Part shown: piece after piece, positions 1 through 9,970 of the stretch | Layout: each line of letters begins with the position of its first letter | Position numbering within the stretch: the stretch's first letter is position 1 | Assembly (NCBI GenBank): GCA_036346375.1 | Contig: CM070517.1 | Span: forward strand, 12,937,161 to 13,001,160 | DNA from: Guadua angustifolia | Taxonomy: Eukaryota; Streptophyta; Magnoliopsida; Poales; Poaceae | DNA length: 64,000 nt | Direction: 5' to 3' | Notes under the pieces: generated by a model | The model's database searches: none | The model's input: the letters and a program-made list of their open reading frames with translations, nothing else | Told to the model about the DNA's origin: nothing | Translations under genes and position numbers: made by a program

Positions 1-383
1 TTGAAGTGAAATCAACTAAATACAAATTTCCAAATCTAAATCCTTTAAACACTAGCGAATTATCATTTTCTTTTGTAATGACAACATCATTTTTAGAGAA
101 TGTGCAAATAAGATCAAGATCACAAATTTGAGCAACGGATAGCAAATTGAAGTTCAATGTTTCAACTAATGATACATTTGAAATGGAAAGGTCGTTTGAT
201 AAAGCAATTTTACCTAAGCCCAAAACCTTTCCTTTGCTATTGTCACCAAATGTGATCTTGTCGTTTTGTCCACTTCGAATCAAATGTGGTGAACATTTTC
301 CTGTCACGGTCATGTGTTGGGTGCACCCACTATCCAACACCCAATGCAGTCCACCGGTTTTGTAGTTCACCTACAAAAGAAAA
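1..383 (-). pseudogene. Copia pol N-terminus: aspartic protease start (partial)
   Basis: Reading leftward, this continues the minus-strand copia element whose gag lies at 827-2302. Near 376-320 the translation gives LHWVLDSGCTQHMT, the retropepsin active-site block (D-S-G) that cuts the copia polyprotein. The downstream frame gives ITFGDNSKGKV and LNFNLLSVAQICDL, the usual spacer toward the gag-pre-integrase domain. The frame shifts once or twice between about 320 and 250, apparently by a missing base just after the active site, so it is not an intact ORF. The rest of pol lies beyond the left edge. Assignment to copia protease is firm; whether the shift is real or a sequence error is unknown. 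Confidence 0.75.
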
Positions 384-653
384 TCAAACCTTTTTAGGTA
401 CCCAAATTTGTTTGGGTCCTTGGAGGTTAGTGACCAAGGTTTTGGGAACCCAAACGGCTTTCTTTCTTTGGCCAATTATCGGGGTCCCAACAAATTTAGC
501 AAAGACTTTACCATTTCTATCCCTTTTAAGCACATAACATGAATCATGAACATTTTCCTTAGTTGTTTTGCTCAAGGCACAATCATTTGCTAGATGTCCT
601 ACTTCATGACATTTAAAACAAAATTTACCATTCGATTTCACAAAGCGGAGCTT
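384..653 (-). pseudogene. Copia gag/pol junction segment with second zinc knuckle
   Basis: A minus-strand frame carries a CCHC knuckle, CFKCHEVGHLANDC (Cx2Cx4Hx4C), followed by a basic stretch that ends just before the protease block. Sirevirus-type copia elements commonly carry two CCHC knuckles in gag, so this is the continuation of the gag at 827-2302. A short segment appears missing between the two: the upstream frame ends in a stop near 660 and this one starts in a different frame. It would bind genomic RNA in a working element. No intact start codon context supports it as a separate gene. Confidence 0.7.
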
Positions 654-826
654 TGTTATTTATTTTCTTGTTCTTTTAGGATATATCCTAATCCTTCTTT
701 ATTATATGAGCATCTTTGACTACCCAAGATTTTATTTAGTGTTTCTTTACCCTTAAAACATCTATCCAAGCTTTTGTTTAGTTTATTTACTTGTTCTTTA
801 AGCTCATTGTTTTCCACAATCAAATT

Positions 827-2302
827 TCAATGACACGAGCTAGCACTAGAGCATGATAAATCAACTAAATCATCACATGAAGTAGATATGCTTGATTTTT
901 CTACATGAAATGAGCCATCGTCTAATCTAGGCAAAGCATCAATAATATTACATTCAATACCAATATCATTTGTGGATTTTGGAATATTCTTGGCAAGGAG
1001 AATTTCATGAGCTTCCTTTAGCTCCTCATAAGAATCCTTGAGAGAAAGAAATTCTTTTCTCAAGACCCTTGACTTTGATTTTTCTTTGCCAAGATATTCA
1101 TTCAATTCCTCAAGCATATCCATTAGTTCATCATATGACGGTTCATCATTTTCATTAGAAATTACCTTGGTTTCTCCTCTAGCCATAAGACATAAAGGAG
1201 TGACGAAAGGTGACGAAGCCTCCTTGATGGCGATACCGGCAAGTCCCTTCTTCTTTGAGGGTGCTTCATCTTCGGATGACTCGGAATCCGAGTACTCTTC
1301 TTCGGAATCCCACTCTCCAATATGAGCTTCACCCTTGCCATCCTTTTGGAATTTCTTGAAAAGCTTCTTCTTGCCTTGATAAAACTTCTTCTTCTTGGGT
1401 GATTTGTCTTTGTCATCCTTCTTCTTGGGGCAATGCGAGGCGATATGTCCCTTTTCATCACATTCATAACACCGAATATTAGCATAACGGTTAGAGCTAG
1501 AATTTTGTCCTTTCTTGTACCTTTGCGGACCGCTAAAGCTCGATCGCCTTCTCATAAATTTCTTCATCCTTCTCACGAGGAGTGCCATTTCCTCCTCGGT
1601 GTCCTCATCTTTGGAGTCCTCATCACTTGACTCCGTCTTTGCCTTGAAGGCGATGTTTTTCTTCTTTGATGAGCTTTGTTCCAACAATTCTTCTTTGTCC
1701 TTCTTGTATAGCTCATTTGTGATGAGATTGCCGAGAAGTCCGGTTGGCGTCATCCTTGGCAATTCCGGCGAGTTGAGGAATAAAGTAACCAATGTCTCAT
1801 ATTTCTCCGGAAGGGCCCTAAGCATCTTTCGAACAATATCAAAATCGGTTAGTGATGCACCAAGACCTTTAAGCTCGTTTACTATGTTATTTAACCGTGA
1901 GTACATTTCATTAATGTTCTCATGAGGTAACATAATAAAACTCTCATATTTGATCCGAAGCATATGCAATTTGGCTTCTTTGACCGATGATGTGCCCTCA
2001 TGAATTTCCGAGAGGGTTGTCCAAATCTCATGAGCGGTTTCGAGGTTGCTCACTCGATTGAACTCATCCGCGTTCAAAGCACCAAATAGAGCGTTCATGG
2101 CTTGAGCATTGAGATGAATGTTTCGCTCAATTTGTTCCGTTGTAAGTGGGGGATTAGCTCCCGGAGCGATACCTTCATCTACAATTCTCCATATGCTTGG
2201 GCTCATGGCCTTAAGATAAACGGTCATGCGAATTTTCCAATATGCATAATTTGTGCCATTGAAAAATGGCGCCTTGCCTATTGACACCCCATCACTAGCC
2301 AT
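827..2302 (-). CDS. Copia Gag (Sirevirus-like), truncated by stop
   Basis: The 491-residue frame begins MASDGVSIGKAPFF, the usual start of copia Gag with a DUF4219/UBN2-type capsid region (about residues 10-210; FNGTNYAYWKIRM and the MLPHENINEMYSRLNNIVNEL block are typical). A CCHC knuckle, CYECDEKGHIASHC, lies near residue 274. After it come lysine-rich and acidic stretches and a leucine-rich coiled-coil region (about 385-450), as in the long Gags of Sirevirus-type elements. Gag forms the cytoplasmic virus-like particle that packages element RNA. The start is about 40 bp from the primer site at 2342-2353. The TGA at its end is probably premature: the same frame continues with NLIVENNELKEQV to about 660. 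Best-preserved ORF of the element. Confidence 0.85.
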   Translation of the reverse strand: MASDGVSIGKAPFFNGTNYAYWKIRMTVYLKAMSPSIWRIVDEGIAPGANPPLTTEQIERNIHLNAQAMNALFGALNADEFNRVSNLETAHEIWTTLSEIHEGTSSVKEAKLHMLRIKYESFIMLPHENINEMYSRLNNIVNELKGLGASLTDFDIVRKMLRALPEKYETLVTLFLNSPELPRMTPTGLLGNLITNELYKKDKEELLEQSSSKKKNIAFKAKTESSDEDSKDEDTEEEMALLVRRMKKFMRRRSSFSGPQRYKKGQNSSSNRYANIRCYECDEKGHIASHCPKKKDDKDKSPKKKKFYQGKKKLFKKFQKDGKGEAHIGEWDSEEEYSDSESSEDEAPSKKKGLAGIAIKEASSPFVTPLCLMARGETKVISNENDEPSYDELMDMLEELNEYLGKEKSKSRVLRKEFLSLKDSYEELKEAHEILLAKNIPKSTNDIGIECNIIDALPRLDDGSFHVEKSSISTSCDDLVDLSCSSASSCH

Positions 2303-2341
2303 CCTAACTCTTAGGCGGTAAAGCCCTAAACAAGAATCCTT

Positions 2342-2353
2342 GCTCTGATACCA
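2342..2353 (-). promoter_or_regulatory. Primer binding site of the left copia element
   Basis: On the minus strand this reads TGGTATCAGAGC, complementary to the 3' end of initiator-Met tRNA and the standard minus-strand primer site of plant copia elements. It lies two bases inside the LTR end at 2356 and fixes both the orientation of the element and the LTR border. Confidence 0.9.
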
Positions 2354-3086
2354 CTTGTAGGATCAAGGATACCGACTAGAGGGGGGGTGAATAGGAGGTT
2401 TTTCAATTTGAATCACTAAAGTCAAGATTAATATTTCTAAGCACAAGCGACAAGTATGGCAATATCAATGTCGAGCAATTCTAGTGACTACCAATTAAAA
2501 TTTCTACTCAAATATATCAATGGCAACACAAGCAACACAATGATGATCAATTTACTAGAGACAATTCAAGACCTATGGAAGTAACACTAAAATGATCAAA
2601 TTGCTAGTATTAGATCAATAGTAATAACAATGCAAACCACAAATGAGGGACACTTGGATTTTTATCCCGTGGTCTCGGAGACTTGCCGGTCTCCCCTACT
2701 CCACGCTGAGGTAGCTTGAATTCCTTCAAGCTGGCTCCACTCGCTTGAGCCTTCCCCGATCACTAGTGATAGCTCTTCCCCGCTCCGGGTAGGCGAGCTT
2801 CGTGCCTTCACAACGATTGGGCCTTCTCACAACCTTCTTTGAGAAGATCACCAATCCCGATCGCCTCCAAGCCGTCTAGGAGGCGGCAACCTCCAAGAGT
2901 AATAAGATTCGACGCTTGCTTGAGGTTGAACTAGAGTGTCTAAGGCTCAATCAATGAATGCACACTCAATTTTGCTTCTAAACTCTCAAATATGTGAAAC
3001 TAGTGCTCAAGGTGTTTAGAAGGCTTGCAATAACTCAAGGGTATTCAATGTGGACCAGAAGAAACCCTCATACTGCAGCAATGGGG

Positions 3087-3094
3087 TATTTATA
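3087..3094 (-). promoter_or_regulatory. LTR TATA box
   Basis: The minus strand reads GGGCTATAAATACCCC here, a good TATA box in the right direction for transcribing the copia element toward its gag. It lies about two fifths of the way into the LTR from 3922 if the repeat-rich part upstream is U3. Confidence 0.55.
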
Positions 3095-3139
3095 GCCCTC
3101 ACCAACCAAAACTAGCCGTTTGAATTTTTTACTGAAATT

Positions 3140-3535
3140 CGGCCGAAAAGGCCGGTCCGACCGGACCCAGGCCGGTCCGACCGACCCTCACGGTCCAACG
3201 GTCGGAATAGTGCAATAAATGCGTGAGCAGTGACCGTTGGACAACAGTCGGTCCGACCGCTCAGCCTCCGGTCCGACCTCTCCTCCGGTCCGACTGGACT
3301 GCCACCGGTCGCACCGCCCATGAGTTTAGCCGGAGACACCGAAGACTACTCTCTGTGAAAAACACGCCGATCGCGGTGCGGTTGCACCGGCCGTCCGGTC
3401 CGACCGGACGAGTCCCGGTCGCACCGCCCGACGAAAACCCCAAATTGCTCTTCTCTGGAAAAATCAGACCGGAGGGGGCGCGGTAGCACCGGTCGGCCGG
3501 TCGCACCGCCCGAGCCCCGGTCAGACCGGCCAAGA
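3140..3535. repeat. GC-rich palindromic repeat block in copia LTR U3
   Basis: Within about 400 bp, short units such as CCGGTCCGACCGG, GGTCCGACC and GGTCGCACCG recur more than ten times on both strands, separated by 10-30 bp. They are CpG-dense and nearly palindromic. Position upstream of the LTR TATA box suggests a U3 enhancer-like or structural function. Overlapping open frames on both strands here are by-products of the repeat composition. Confidence 0.7.
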
Positions 3536-3922
3536 CAATTTTTGTGCAGTGAAGATGATTTCTTTGAGTGAATTTTTGTGCAGGTGCCTAATCAAAATAA
3601 TTTTGAGCCTTGACACCTTTTCAGCCTTAAACTCAGCGACACAAGCCCCTCTTGATAGTACGGCACTTATTTCTAGAAATCCGATCTTTTTCTTCGAACA
3701 TCCGAGATCGGTAAAAACTACGAAAACTTCCTAGAGTACTTTTATACCTTTGGAGTCGAGCATCTATTTTCCTTTTCTTCAATCACATGCATTTCTTCAC
3801 TACTTCTTCAATCATATGCCTTTTCCTGTATCAAACACATCTCATTGAAAAGCGTTAGACCTTTATCACAATTTGTCATTAATTACCAAAACTAAAACCG
3901 ATTTGGGGCCTAGATGCTTTCA

Positions 3923-5187
3923 AACTCAGCTCCTAATTAACCATAAAAGGATGACCTCCTGGTATCTCAAAGCCAAACATGTGAGAGATACCTCGAGGGC
4001 CTCCAAATCGAACACTAAACTCCGACCGGAAAAATGGAGCATGCTGCAGATTTCCAATTTCAGCACCTAGACTTCTAAATAGCGTAACTTTTATATCACA
4101 ACCAATCACTCAGCCAATGCACCCGCAGATCCCAGATCGAAGATGAACACAGACTGAACCAAATCGCGACACAAACTAGACAGCACTCACTAAAATAGCC
4201 ATAACTTTCAAACGGCTGAACGGAATTTAGCCATTTCGGTCTCTATTGAAAGGTAATTCAATTATCTACAACATTAGTTATAGCCAAACCCCCAGGAAAT
4301 GCTTGTAAAATGTTCAAACAGCAGCTCTAACAGGGGGCAAAAATCTGCTCGAACTAGAAATTTCAAATCACCCTAGTCTCTCCATTTCCCCAACCTCCAA
4401 CATCTCAAAATCATGCATCCTAGCTAGGCATTAGCACAAACACCTTGCATGCAAGAAATAAAATTCCCAAATTCCTAGGGTTTTCACCTCAAGTCTTGCT
4501 CATGGGGGAAAGAGGGAGGTGGGGAAGGCTGCCACAAGAGGGGAAGGAGGAGCTCGCCGGCCTGGGGAAGAGGTCGCCGGAGCCGGGCCGGAGCAGGGCC
4601 GGAGCAAGGCCGGAGGCAGCCGGCAGGGAGGAGCAACAGAGGGAAACCAGTGCGCCACTTGTCATTCTTCTTCTTGACCGACGGGGAACACAGGGAGGAG
4701 CCGGCCTGGAGGGGGAGGAGTTGGCCTGGAGGTGTCGCAGGAAGGCAAGGCTCCAGGGGGGCGACAGGAGAAGAAAGCCATTCGGTTGGGGAAGTCAGCT
4801 GGGAGAAAAATGGCCACCGGTTCAAGCTAGCTCATCCCTCAGATATTTTATATGCTCAGGAACATAAGAGCTCAAGCATCCATTCCAGAGTTCCATTTCA
4901 CAGTTACAATCCCAAGTCTAAAATTCGCGTACCAAACTCACGAAATCAGTAAAGCAAAGCCTCAACCCCCACCATAATGCATGCAATCGCATCTAATGAC
5001 ATGGTGGAGAAACAACTTACCGCCAAACAAAACGGCTCGAAAGATACCTCAACTGAAAAAAAACTAGGAAGAATTCCAAGACTTTTAATAGAATTATTAA
5101 CTGTGCGACAGCACAATCTTGAATCAAGAAGGTGGAAAACAATTCTGACGAAAAAAAAACCTGGCAAAGAAGATTTGTGGGATTACA
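3923..5187. mobile_element. Gypsy LTR fragment, interrupted by the copia element
   Basis: From about 4100 to 5187 this aligns by eye with 15430-16454. Shared landmarks are the AAACGGCTGAACGGAATTTAG block, TTGAAAGGTAATTCAATTATC, AATTCCTAGGGTTTT-type sequence, the GGAGG-rich tract near 4500-4750, and the terminal TTTGCNGNATTACA. It ends in TTACA at 5187, as the other copy does at 16454, so this is the end of a shared LTR family. Its other end is cut by the copia LTR at 3922. Open frames across the GC-rich tract are not credible genes. Orientation is uncertain; a related LTR end at 13539 beside a reversed primer site suggests minus. Confidence 0.6.
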
Positions 5188-5374
5188 TACAACCTCTCGT
5201 TCTTATCTTTTCCAAGGCATTGATTATAGTACTAGCTAGTTACATATATGTTGTAATACATGAATAGGTTTCACTGGATCCTTCTTGTCATCAAGCTTGA
5301 TTGTAGCTAGACCATTGTTCAAGACTCAAAAAGGACTCCGGTATATAGCACACATATATACGATAGTTTCCTCA

Positions 5375-5908
5375 TTGATGCGCACGGTGGCCCGATCTTC
5401 CGATAGGTGGAGGTAAGTCGATTGGTGGAGACTCGACGTTGACGATCCGGCTTCCGATCAGAACCGATCCGAACCCTGCAATCGCTACACCACGGCTCCG
5501 TTGGTTTTCAACCACGCACAAACACGGTTGTCCTCGCCAAGAAGGCTTATCCCTGCATGCGAATCGAGAACACAAGCAAGAACGTAGAAAGATGCAACTG
5601 AATTTGCAATTGAGGATGAAGCTCACGAGTTGGGGTCTCACAAACCAATGAACAGCGACGCTGTTCAAAGACAGAATTGATCTAAGCAAAACCCCCAGCC
5701 AAACCCTAGCGGCGGCTACTAAATATAAAGTCTAAAGGACGTCCTAGAGACCCTAGACGCGTCCGTGATGGACTCCAACACGATACATGGGCCAACGGCC
5801 CAAATTGGTAACGCAGCACCCTGGAACAGATTATGTCTGCCAACTTGCAACGTGAATTCCCATCGACTCCGAAGTCCAAATGACCTGAAACTAGTTCCAT
5901 TGGAAAGG
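5375..5908 (-). mobile_element. Gypsy 3' LTR-like remnant
   Basis: This directly follows, on the minus strand, the C-terminal gypsy ORF at 5909-6331. Minus-strand CTTTATATTTAG near 5715-5730 resembles an LTR TATA box. The outer end, TGATGCGCACGG at about 5377 on the plus strand, could be an LTR terminus. I could not find a matching second LTR in the window. The short interval 5188-5374 shows nothing recognisable. Confidence 0.4.
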
Positions 5909-6331
5909 TTATCTCCTTAGCTTTTGAGGCATATGTGGATCATCAAAATCGGAGCCCGTTTGTGTCCTGGGCGATGATTTTAGTGAACACTGCTCCTGGT
6001 GGCCGAGGTAGTCGACTTCAAGATGAATTGGGCCTCCAACTTGACTTGGACGCCCTCCTTGCCTCCCTCCTGGCCCTTGCTGGTTCCCAAGGCCTTCATG
6101 ATCCTCTCCAAAGTTCCTAAGTACAATATAATCAATAATATCATTAGGTAGCATACCATCCTCACAAGTATATGCACAGGCACTTAGGAATGAGCTCACC
6201 TGTTGATTCAATTGCCGTGCTCGTGCTCTTGTGATGGGTCTTTGCATCACAACTGGAGGAGTCTCGGGCGTATGCATAGGAGTGATGTCCTCATCACTTA
6301 TTATATTGAAATACCTTGTTAATTCAAACAC
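5909..6331 (-). pseudogene. C-terminal fragment of a Ty3/gypsy polyprotein
   Basis: The 140-residue frame contains GPITRARAR-like sequence (here RPITRARARQLNQQVSSFL), which I recognise as the tail found after the integrase in several grass gypsy polyproteins. It is followed by an unstructured Gly/Gln-rich stretch. No reverse transcriptase or integrase domain is present, so only the 3' end of the element survives. The upstream part has been lost at about 6332, where CACTA-derived sequence begins. It has no expected independent function. Confidence 0.5.
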
Positions 6332-6358
6332 TGATAATTACTATTCATAATAACGCAT

Positions 6359-6900
6359 CACACAGGGCATTCGCAAGGTTCCGAAAGAAGCAAAAAGGAG
6401 CTTTCGAGAACGAATTTCATGTCCAAATAAGCACTCGAGTACGTATTAAAGAATATTAATATATAGTAACAGTTTTGCATCCGAATAATTGTTTTCTTTT
6501 CAAAATTCATCGCAGGTTCTACAACAAATGGCTGGAAACAACTTATGTGGCTATTATGTGTGCCACTATATGTAAAATATTACACACGGCGATGTGCCGA
6601 CAAGCAACGCCGAGGTAGTGTGCAAATGTCAATTTCTTAGTACTTACACTTTAATTACATGTCCAGAGATTTATTTATTTCCCGCTTTGTCAGCCCAACA
6701 TTGATGTGCAATGTGTGATCCCGCCACACCGGGTTGCAGCAATCCAAGAACAACTCATCGGCTTTATTATCGACGAGATTGTATCTACCGAAGGCGAGTT
6801 CCACAGAAAGGGTTGGCGACATGGTCCTTCTATAAGGACAGGTGAACTGACAACATCAACGTCGACCAAGAACATAAAGAGCGACGCACGCAAGAAATGA
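6359..6900 (+). pseudogene. Ulp1-like (C48) cysteine peptidase of a CACTA element, 3' exons
   Basis: Three in-phase exons can be read. Exon one (about 6359-6438) gives RFRKKQKGAFENEFHVQ. Exon two (6516-6614) gives MAGNNLCGYYVCHYM. Exon three (6694-6900) gives VAAIQEQLIGFIIDEIV and ends in a stop. The introns 6439-6515 and 6615-6693 begin GT, end AG and keep the frame. NLCGYYVC carries the catalytic Cys of Ulp1/C48 peptidases captured by many grass CACTA elements; the LIGFIIDEI tail is also typical. The active His and Asp lie upstream and are missing. A TAA at about 6573 interrupts exon two. The 3' terminus of the CACTA element lies 466 bp downstream, which supports the assignment. Confidence 0.7.
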
Positions 6901-7146
6901 GCTCAACATTCGCCTGGCCTTTTATTCTTTGAAACTTGTAAAAGTGGCTTATTATTTCATGTGTTCATCAACTTGTTCATTTTTTAGTCTAGTAAGTTCG
7001 TATTTTTTTGTAAATGAACCTGTAATGAGTTCGCATGAATAATATATATTTAATTGTGTCAAAAAAACTCCTGTAGTTCTATTTATTTTAATTGTCAAAC
7101 TCTATATCAAAACATATTCTATATTGAATATAATTAAAACACTGTG

Positions 7147-7366
7147 CTGTCAGCCTCTCCACAAGCGGTTCGTAACATCAACCGCTTTTGGAGAGAGCCT
7201 CTCCACAAGCGGTTGGTAACACCAACCGCTTGTGGAAGTGTCGAACCACAAGTGGTTGGAGAACGCTGTGATACCCGACGGGTATCACTCATGATTACCT
7301 AGCAGTTCTAAAACCGCTTCTGAAAGCGGTTTCGAACCGCTTGTGGATGCCCGATCCACAGTAGTG
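7147..7366 (+). mobile_element. CACTA transposon 3' terminus with subterminal repeats
   Basis: The end reads CCACAGTAGTG at 7356-7366, the reverse complement of a CACTACTGTGG terminus. In the 200 bp before it, CCACAAGCGGTT and its complement AACCGCTTGTGG recur at least six times, often as inverted pairs. CACTA elements use such subterminal repeats for transposase binding. The 3-bp target duplication would be ACT (7367-7369). The matching 5' terminus was not found in this window; the left part is lost in the gypsy remnant. The C48 peptidase exons at 6359-6900 belong to the same element. Confidence 0.75.
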
Positions 7367-7369
7367 ACT

Positions 7370-7497
7370 CATGAAGGGTCCATTAGTAGCCCAATTTCGA
7401 GATCTAGTTTTACTGCTTATGTTTACAGGGCAATTTGGTGATAATCTAAAAATGATGTTTCCCTTTTCTTTGAGGGCGGAAAATGATGATTTTTCTA
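7370..7497. other. Unassigned spacer
   Basis: AT-rich sequence between the CACTA end and the MITE. I see no reading frame, RNA gene or repeat in it. Confidence 0.5.
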
Positions 7498-7759
7498 ATT
7501 CTTCCTCCGATCATAAATAGATGTCATTTTAGACATTAACACGGTCCACACAATACAGTTTTGAATACTAATTTCTATTACAATATATTTATAAAACCTA
7601 ATAAAATTTTATAATATTATGAAAGTAATTTTTGAGACAAATCTATGGATATAGTTTTCATGTATCAAAATTAAATATTTAAAAGATGTTGATAGTCAAA
7701 ATTTAAAAAAATTGACTATACCTATGCCCAAAACGACATCTATTTATGTCTGAAGAGAG
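7498..7759. mobile_element. Stowaway-like MITE
   Basis: Imperfect terminal inverted repeats of about 28 bp pair 7501-7530 (CCGATCATAAATAGATGTC) with 7730-7759 (GACATCTATTTATGTC). The inside is AT-rich and non-coding, total length about 262 bp, and TA dinucleotides flank both ends (7496-7497 and 7760-7761). This matches Tc1/mariner-type Stowaway MITEs, common in grasses. It would depend on a transposase supplied elsewhere. Confidence 0.65.
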
Positions 7760-7761
7760 TA

Positions 7762-8709
7762 TACAATAAATTATGCAGAAATATCTAATGCAAACCAACC
7801 CTCAAGTGCAACAATGAAATCCATTTCGATTTGAAATTAACATGAAAAATTTATGACTTCAAATTATTCCCTCGAGTACGCCTGTGAGTCGTTGCTTTCC
7901 AATGAGTAGATTTTACGATCCAACGATGATGGCCTCACACAAAAATCAAGGTAACTTTGATTATCAAAATAAAATATTAAATTTTGTCCATGAAAAGTAC
8001 TACGCCACAAGAGACTCCCGTTTCACTCTTCTAGGGCTAGCAACCGGGGAGGCGATAGCCCCAACCTCTGAGAGCCCCAAGCCACCTCCACGCCCCCTCA
8101 CCATGCGGTGGCGGTAGCAGGGCCTTCCCTAGTAGCAGCTCCTTTCCCTCCCTCTACCCTTGTCTTCTCTGGTCAGTTTTGGCTTTTGGTGGTCTCCCTC
8201 GGATCTAGATTTGGGAGTGCCCCTTCTCGTGCTCCCGCGTTCAGACTCCGACAGCCTCGTGTCCTTGACCTGTCCAGTTGTAGCACTCCGTCGAGCTCTT
8301 TACCGTGTCACTGCTCCAATCAATGTCACCCTCGCTCGACTAGCAACGTGGCCAGGGGTGGCGAAGAAGTGAGATTACGGGGCAATGTTGATGGTGAACT
8401 GGCCATGGTGGAGCTATGTAAGATGAGGTGGTGGGGAGGTTAGTGGTGGCAGTTGCGGAGGTCCGCGAGGGTCATCGTCCTCGGCGATGGTATCCATGGT
8501 GGGAGAGGCTTGCAAGGGCGGGGGCTTAGGCCATGAGCACAAAGGCAGCTCGATGCAGTGTGTAGCCGAGGTGGCTTGCCTCTATGCCCTCCATCCTCTC
8601 GTGGCGTAGATGTCGTTTCTATCGTCAAGGTGTGGCAGGTGGAGCGTCGATGGCGTGGAGGGTGATGAGGCATGTGCTGGGCCTCGTAGGGGCTGTGTTG
8701 TTGCCCACT
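7762..8709. other. Unassigned region, GC-rich in its right half
   Basis: From 8030 the sequence becomes GC-rich with several overlapping open frames on both strands (for example 8108-8443 plus and 8440-8787 minus). None resembles a protein I know, and their overlap suggests composition rather than coding. It may be decayed host or transposon sequence, interrupted by the hAT-like element that follows. Confidence 0.35.
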
Positions 8710-9524
8710 TAGAGGTGGGCGCTGTGCTGGGTCGGGCCGGCCCAGCTCGGGCCCATCGTGTTTCATGCCTGAACTGTGCAGGGCCACAATGGCCCGTTGT
8801 GCTCACCATGCCAGCCCGACTCACCTTCGGTGAGCCCAAACACAGCCCATTTGTACTTTGTGCTTGGTTCGTGCTGTGCCGGCTTAGGCCCGACCCATTT
8901 GCAATATTACAATGAGAGGAAAGGAGCTAGAGATTATGGAGTTGAGATAATGGATGCAAATATTATGAGAAAAAGAACTAAAATTTATTTATTCTTGAAC
9001 AATTACATAGAGCGAGAGGGATGTGCTGAACACGAGCGAGAGAGGGCAATGGGTGAAAAGAGAGTGAGCGAGACAGGCAAGATAGATTGAGAGATGGGCA
9101 AGAGAGGGAGATTAAAAGAGACAGGTGAGAGAGAAAGCTAAGAGAGATTGAGAGGGATAGGCGAGAAGCAGCTTCTTGCACCGTCTCTCAATCTCTCTCA
9201 TCTCGCTCTCCTCTCTTGCCCGTCTCTCTCAAGTGTCACTGGTAGGGATGGCATCCATAGCGCCCATGCTCCGTGAGTCGGTCAACTTCATGCTAGGCTT
9301 CTTCCTCATGCCCTAGGTCATTAGGCCCGGTACGACCCATGCTACAGTGTTGTGCTGAGCCGTAATGCCCATCATGCTCAGTTTTTGGGCCCGGCACGGC
9401 TTGTGCTACAGTGTCATATCAGCTCGACATAGCCCACTTTTGTGCTGGGTCAGGCTTTGGACCGGGTTGTTCCACCGTGCCTTAGGTCGGCCCAAAAAAA
9501 GCCCGGCCCTAGTGCCCACCTCTA
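8710..9524. mobile_element. hAT-like non-autonomous element
   Basis: The ends are inverted repeats TAGAGGTGGGC (8710-8720) and GCCCACCTCTA (9514-9524). Inside each end, GGGCCGGCCC-type and GCCCGGC motifs recur (GGGCCCGGCACGGC near 9391, GGCCCGGTACGACC near 9326), a style seen in grass hAT elements. The 815-bp interior has an AG-rich, GAGAGA-like tract at about 9010-9230 but no transposase. A clean 8-bp target duplication is not visible: the flanks TGCCCACT and TCACTTGT match poorly. Class assignment is therefore moderate. Confidence 0.5.
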
Positions 9525-9970
9525 TCACTTGTGCTCGTGGGCATCACTCCTATTTTAGGGGTTTGTGATGCGGTAGGTTAGTGCTTTGATGCAGTGCATT
9601 TAGCAGCTAGTCTGGGTCCTTTGCAGTAGGCCTTTCGTCAGTGTGGCCGCGGAGGAGAGGCTGGAAAAAAATCTATGGCACTAGGTAGGGTTTCGAATTT
9701 CATCAAATTTCATCCTTTTGGAGGTCTGGAATATATTTATATTGGTTACATTTTGGTGAGTTAATTTGAATTTTGTTGAAAATTCAAATTTTGTCTTATA
9801 CCAGATATGTGGTTGTACTTTTAGGCCTAATTCAATGGTGCACAAGATTAAGTCTTTATATAGTCTTCGGTGAAACATCCACATCTAAAATATGCTAACT
9901 ACACATTCTTTACTTCACAATCACTTGTCCGAGTGAACACTATTTTGTTTAGCCAAAATCAATGGCATAT
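9525..9970. other. Unassigned AT-rich spacer
   Basis: No reading frame of substance. A short palindrome-like stretch (GAATTTTGTTGAAAATTC near 9767) is the only structure I see. It ends at the LTR start at 9971. Confidence 0.4.

Larger units (their letters stand above)
2356..3922 (-). mobile_element. 5' LTR of minus-strand Sirevirus-like copia element
   Basis: On the minus strand the LTR starts TGAAAGCATCTAGGCCCC at 3922 and ends GATCCTACA at 2356, next to the primer site. The first block is the familiar start of grass Sirevirus LTRs, and the C-rich CTATTCACCCCCCC tract near the other end is also characteristic. Length is 1567 bp. The five bases after the LTR (AACTC, 3923-3927) should be the target duplication, but the partner lies left of the window. 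It carries a TATA box (3087-3094) and a GC-rich palindromic repeat block (about 3140-3535), listed separately. The element is inserted in another LTR (3923-5187). Confidence 0.85.

Noticed and set aside
8108..8839. Frames of 85-115 residues considered as a host gene
   Set aside because: No recognisable domain, overlapping on both strands, high GC; no splice pattern that I can support.
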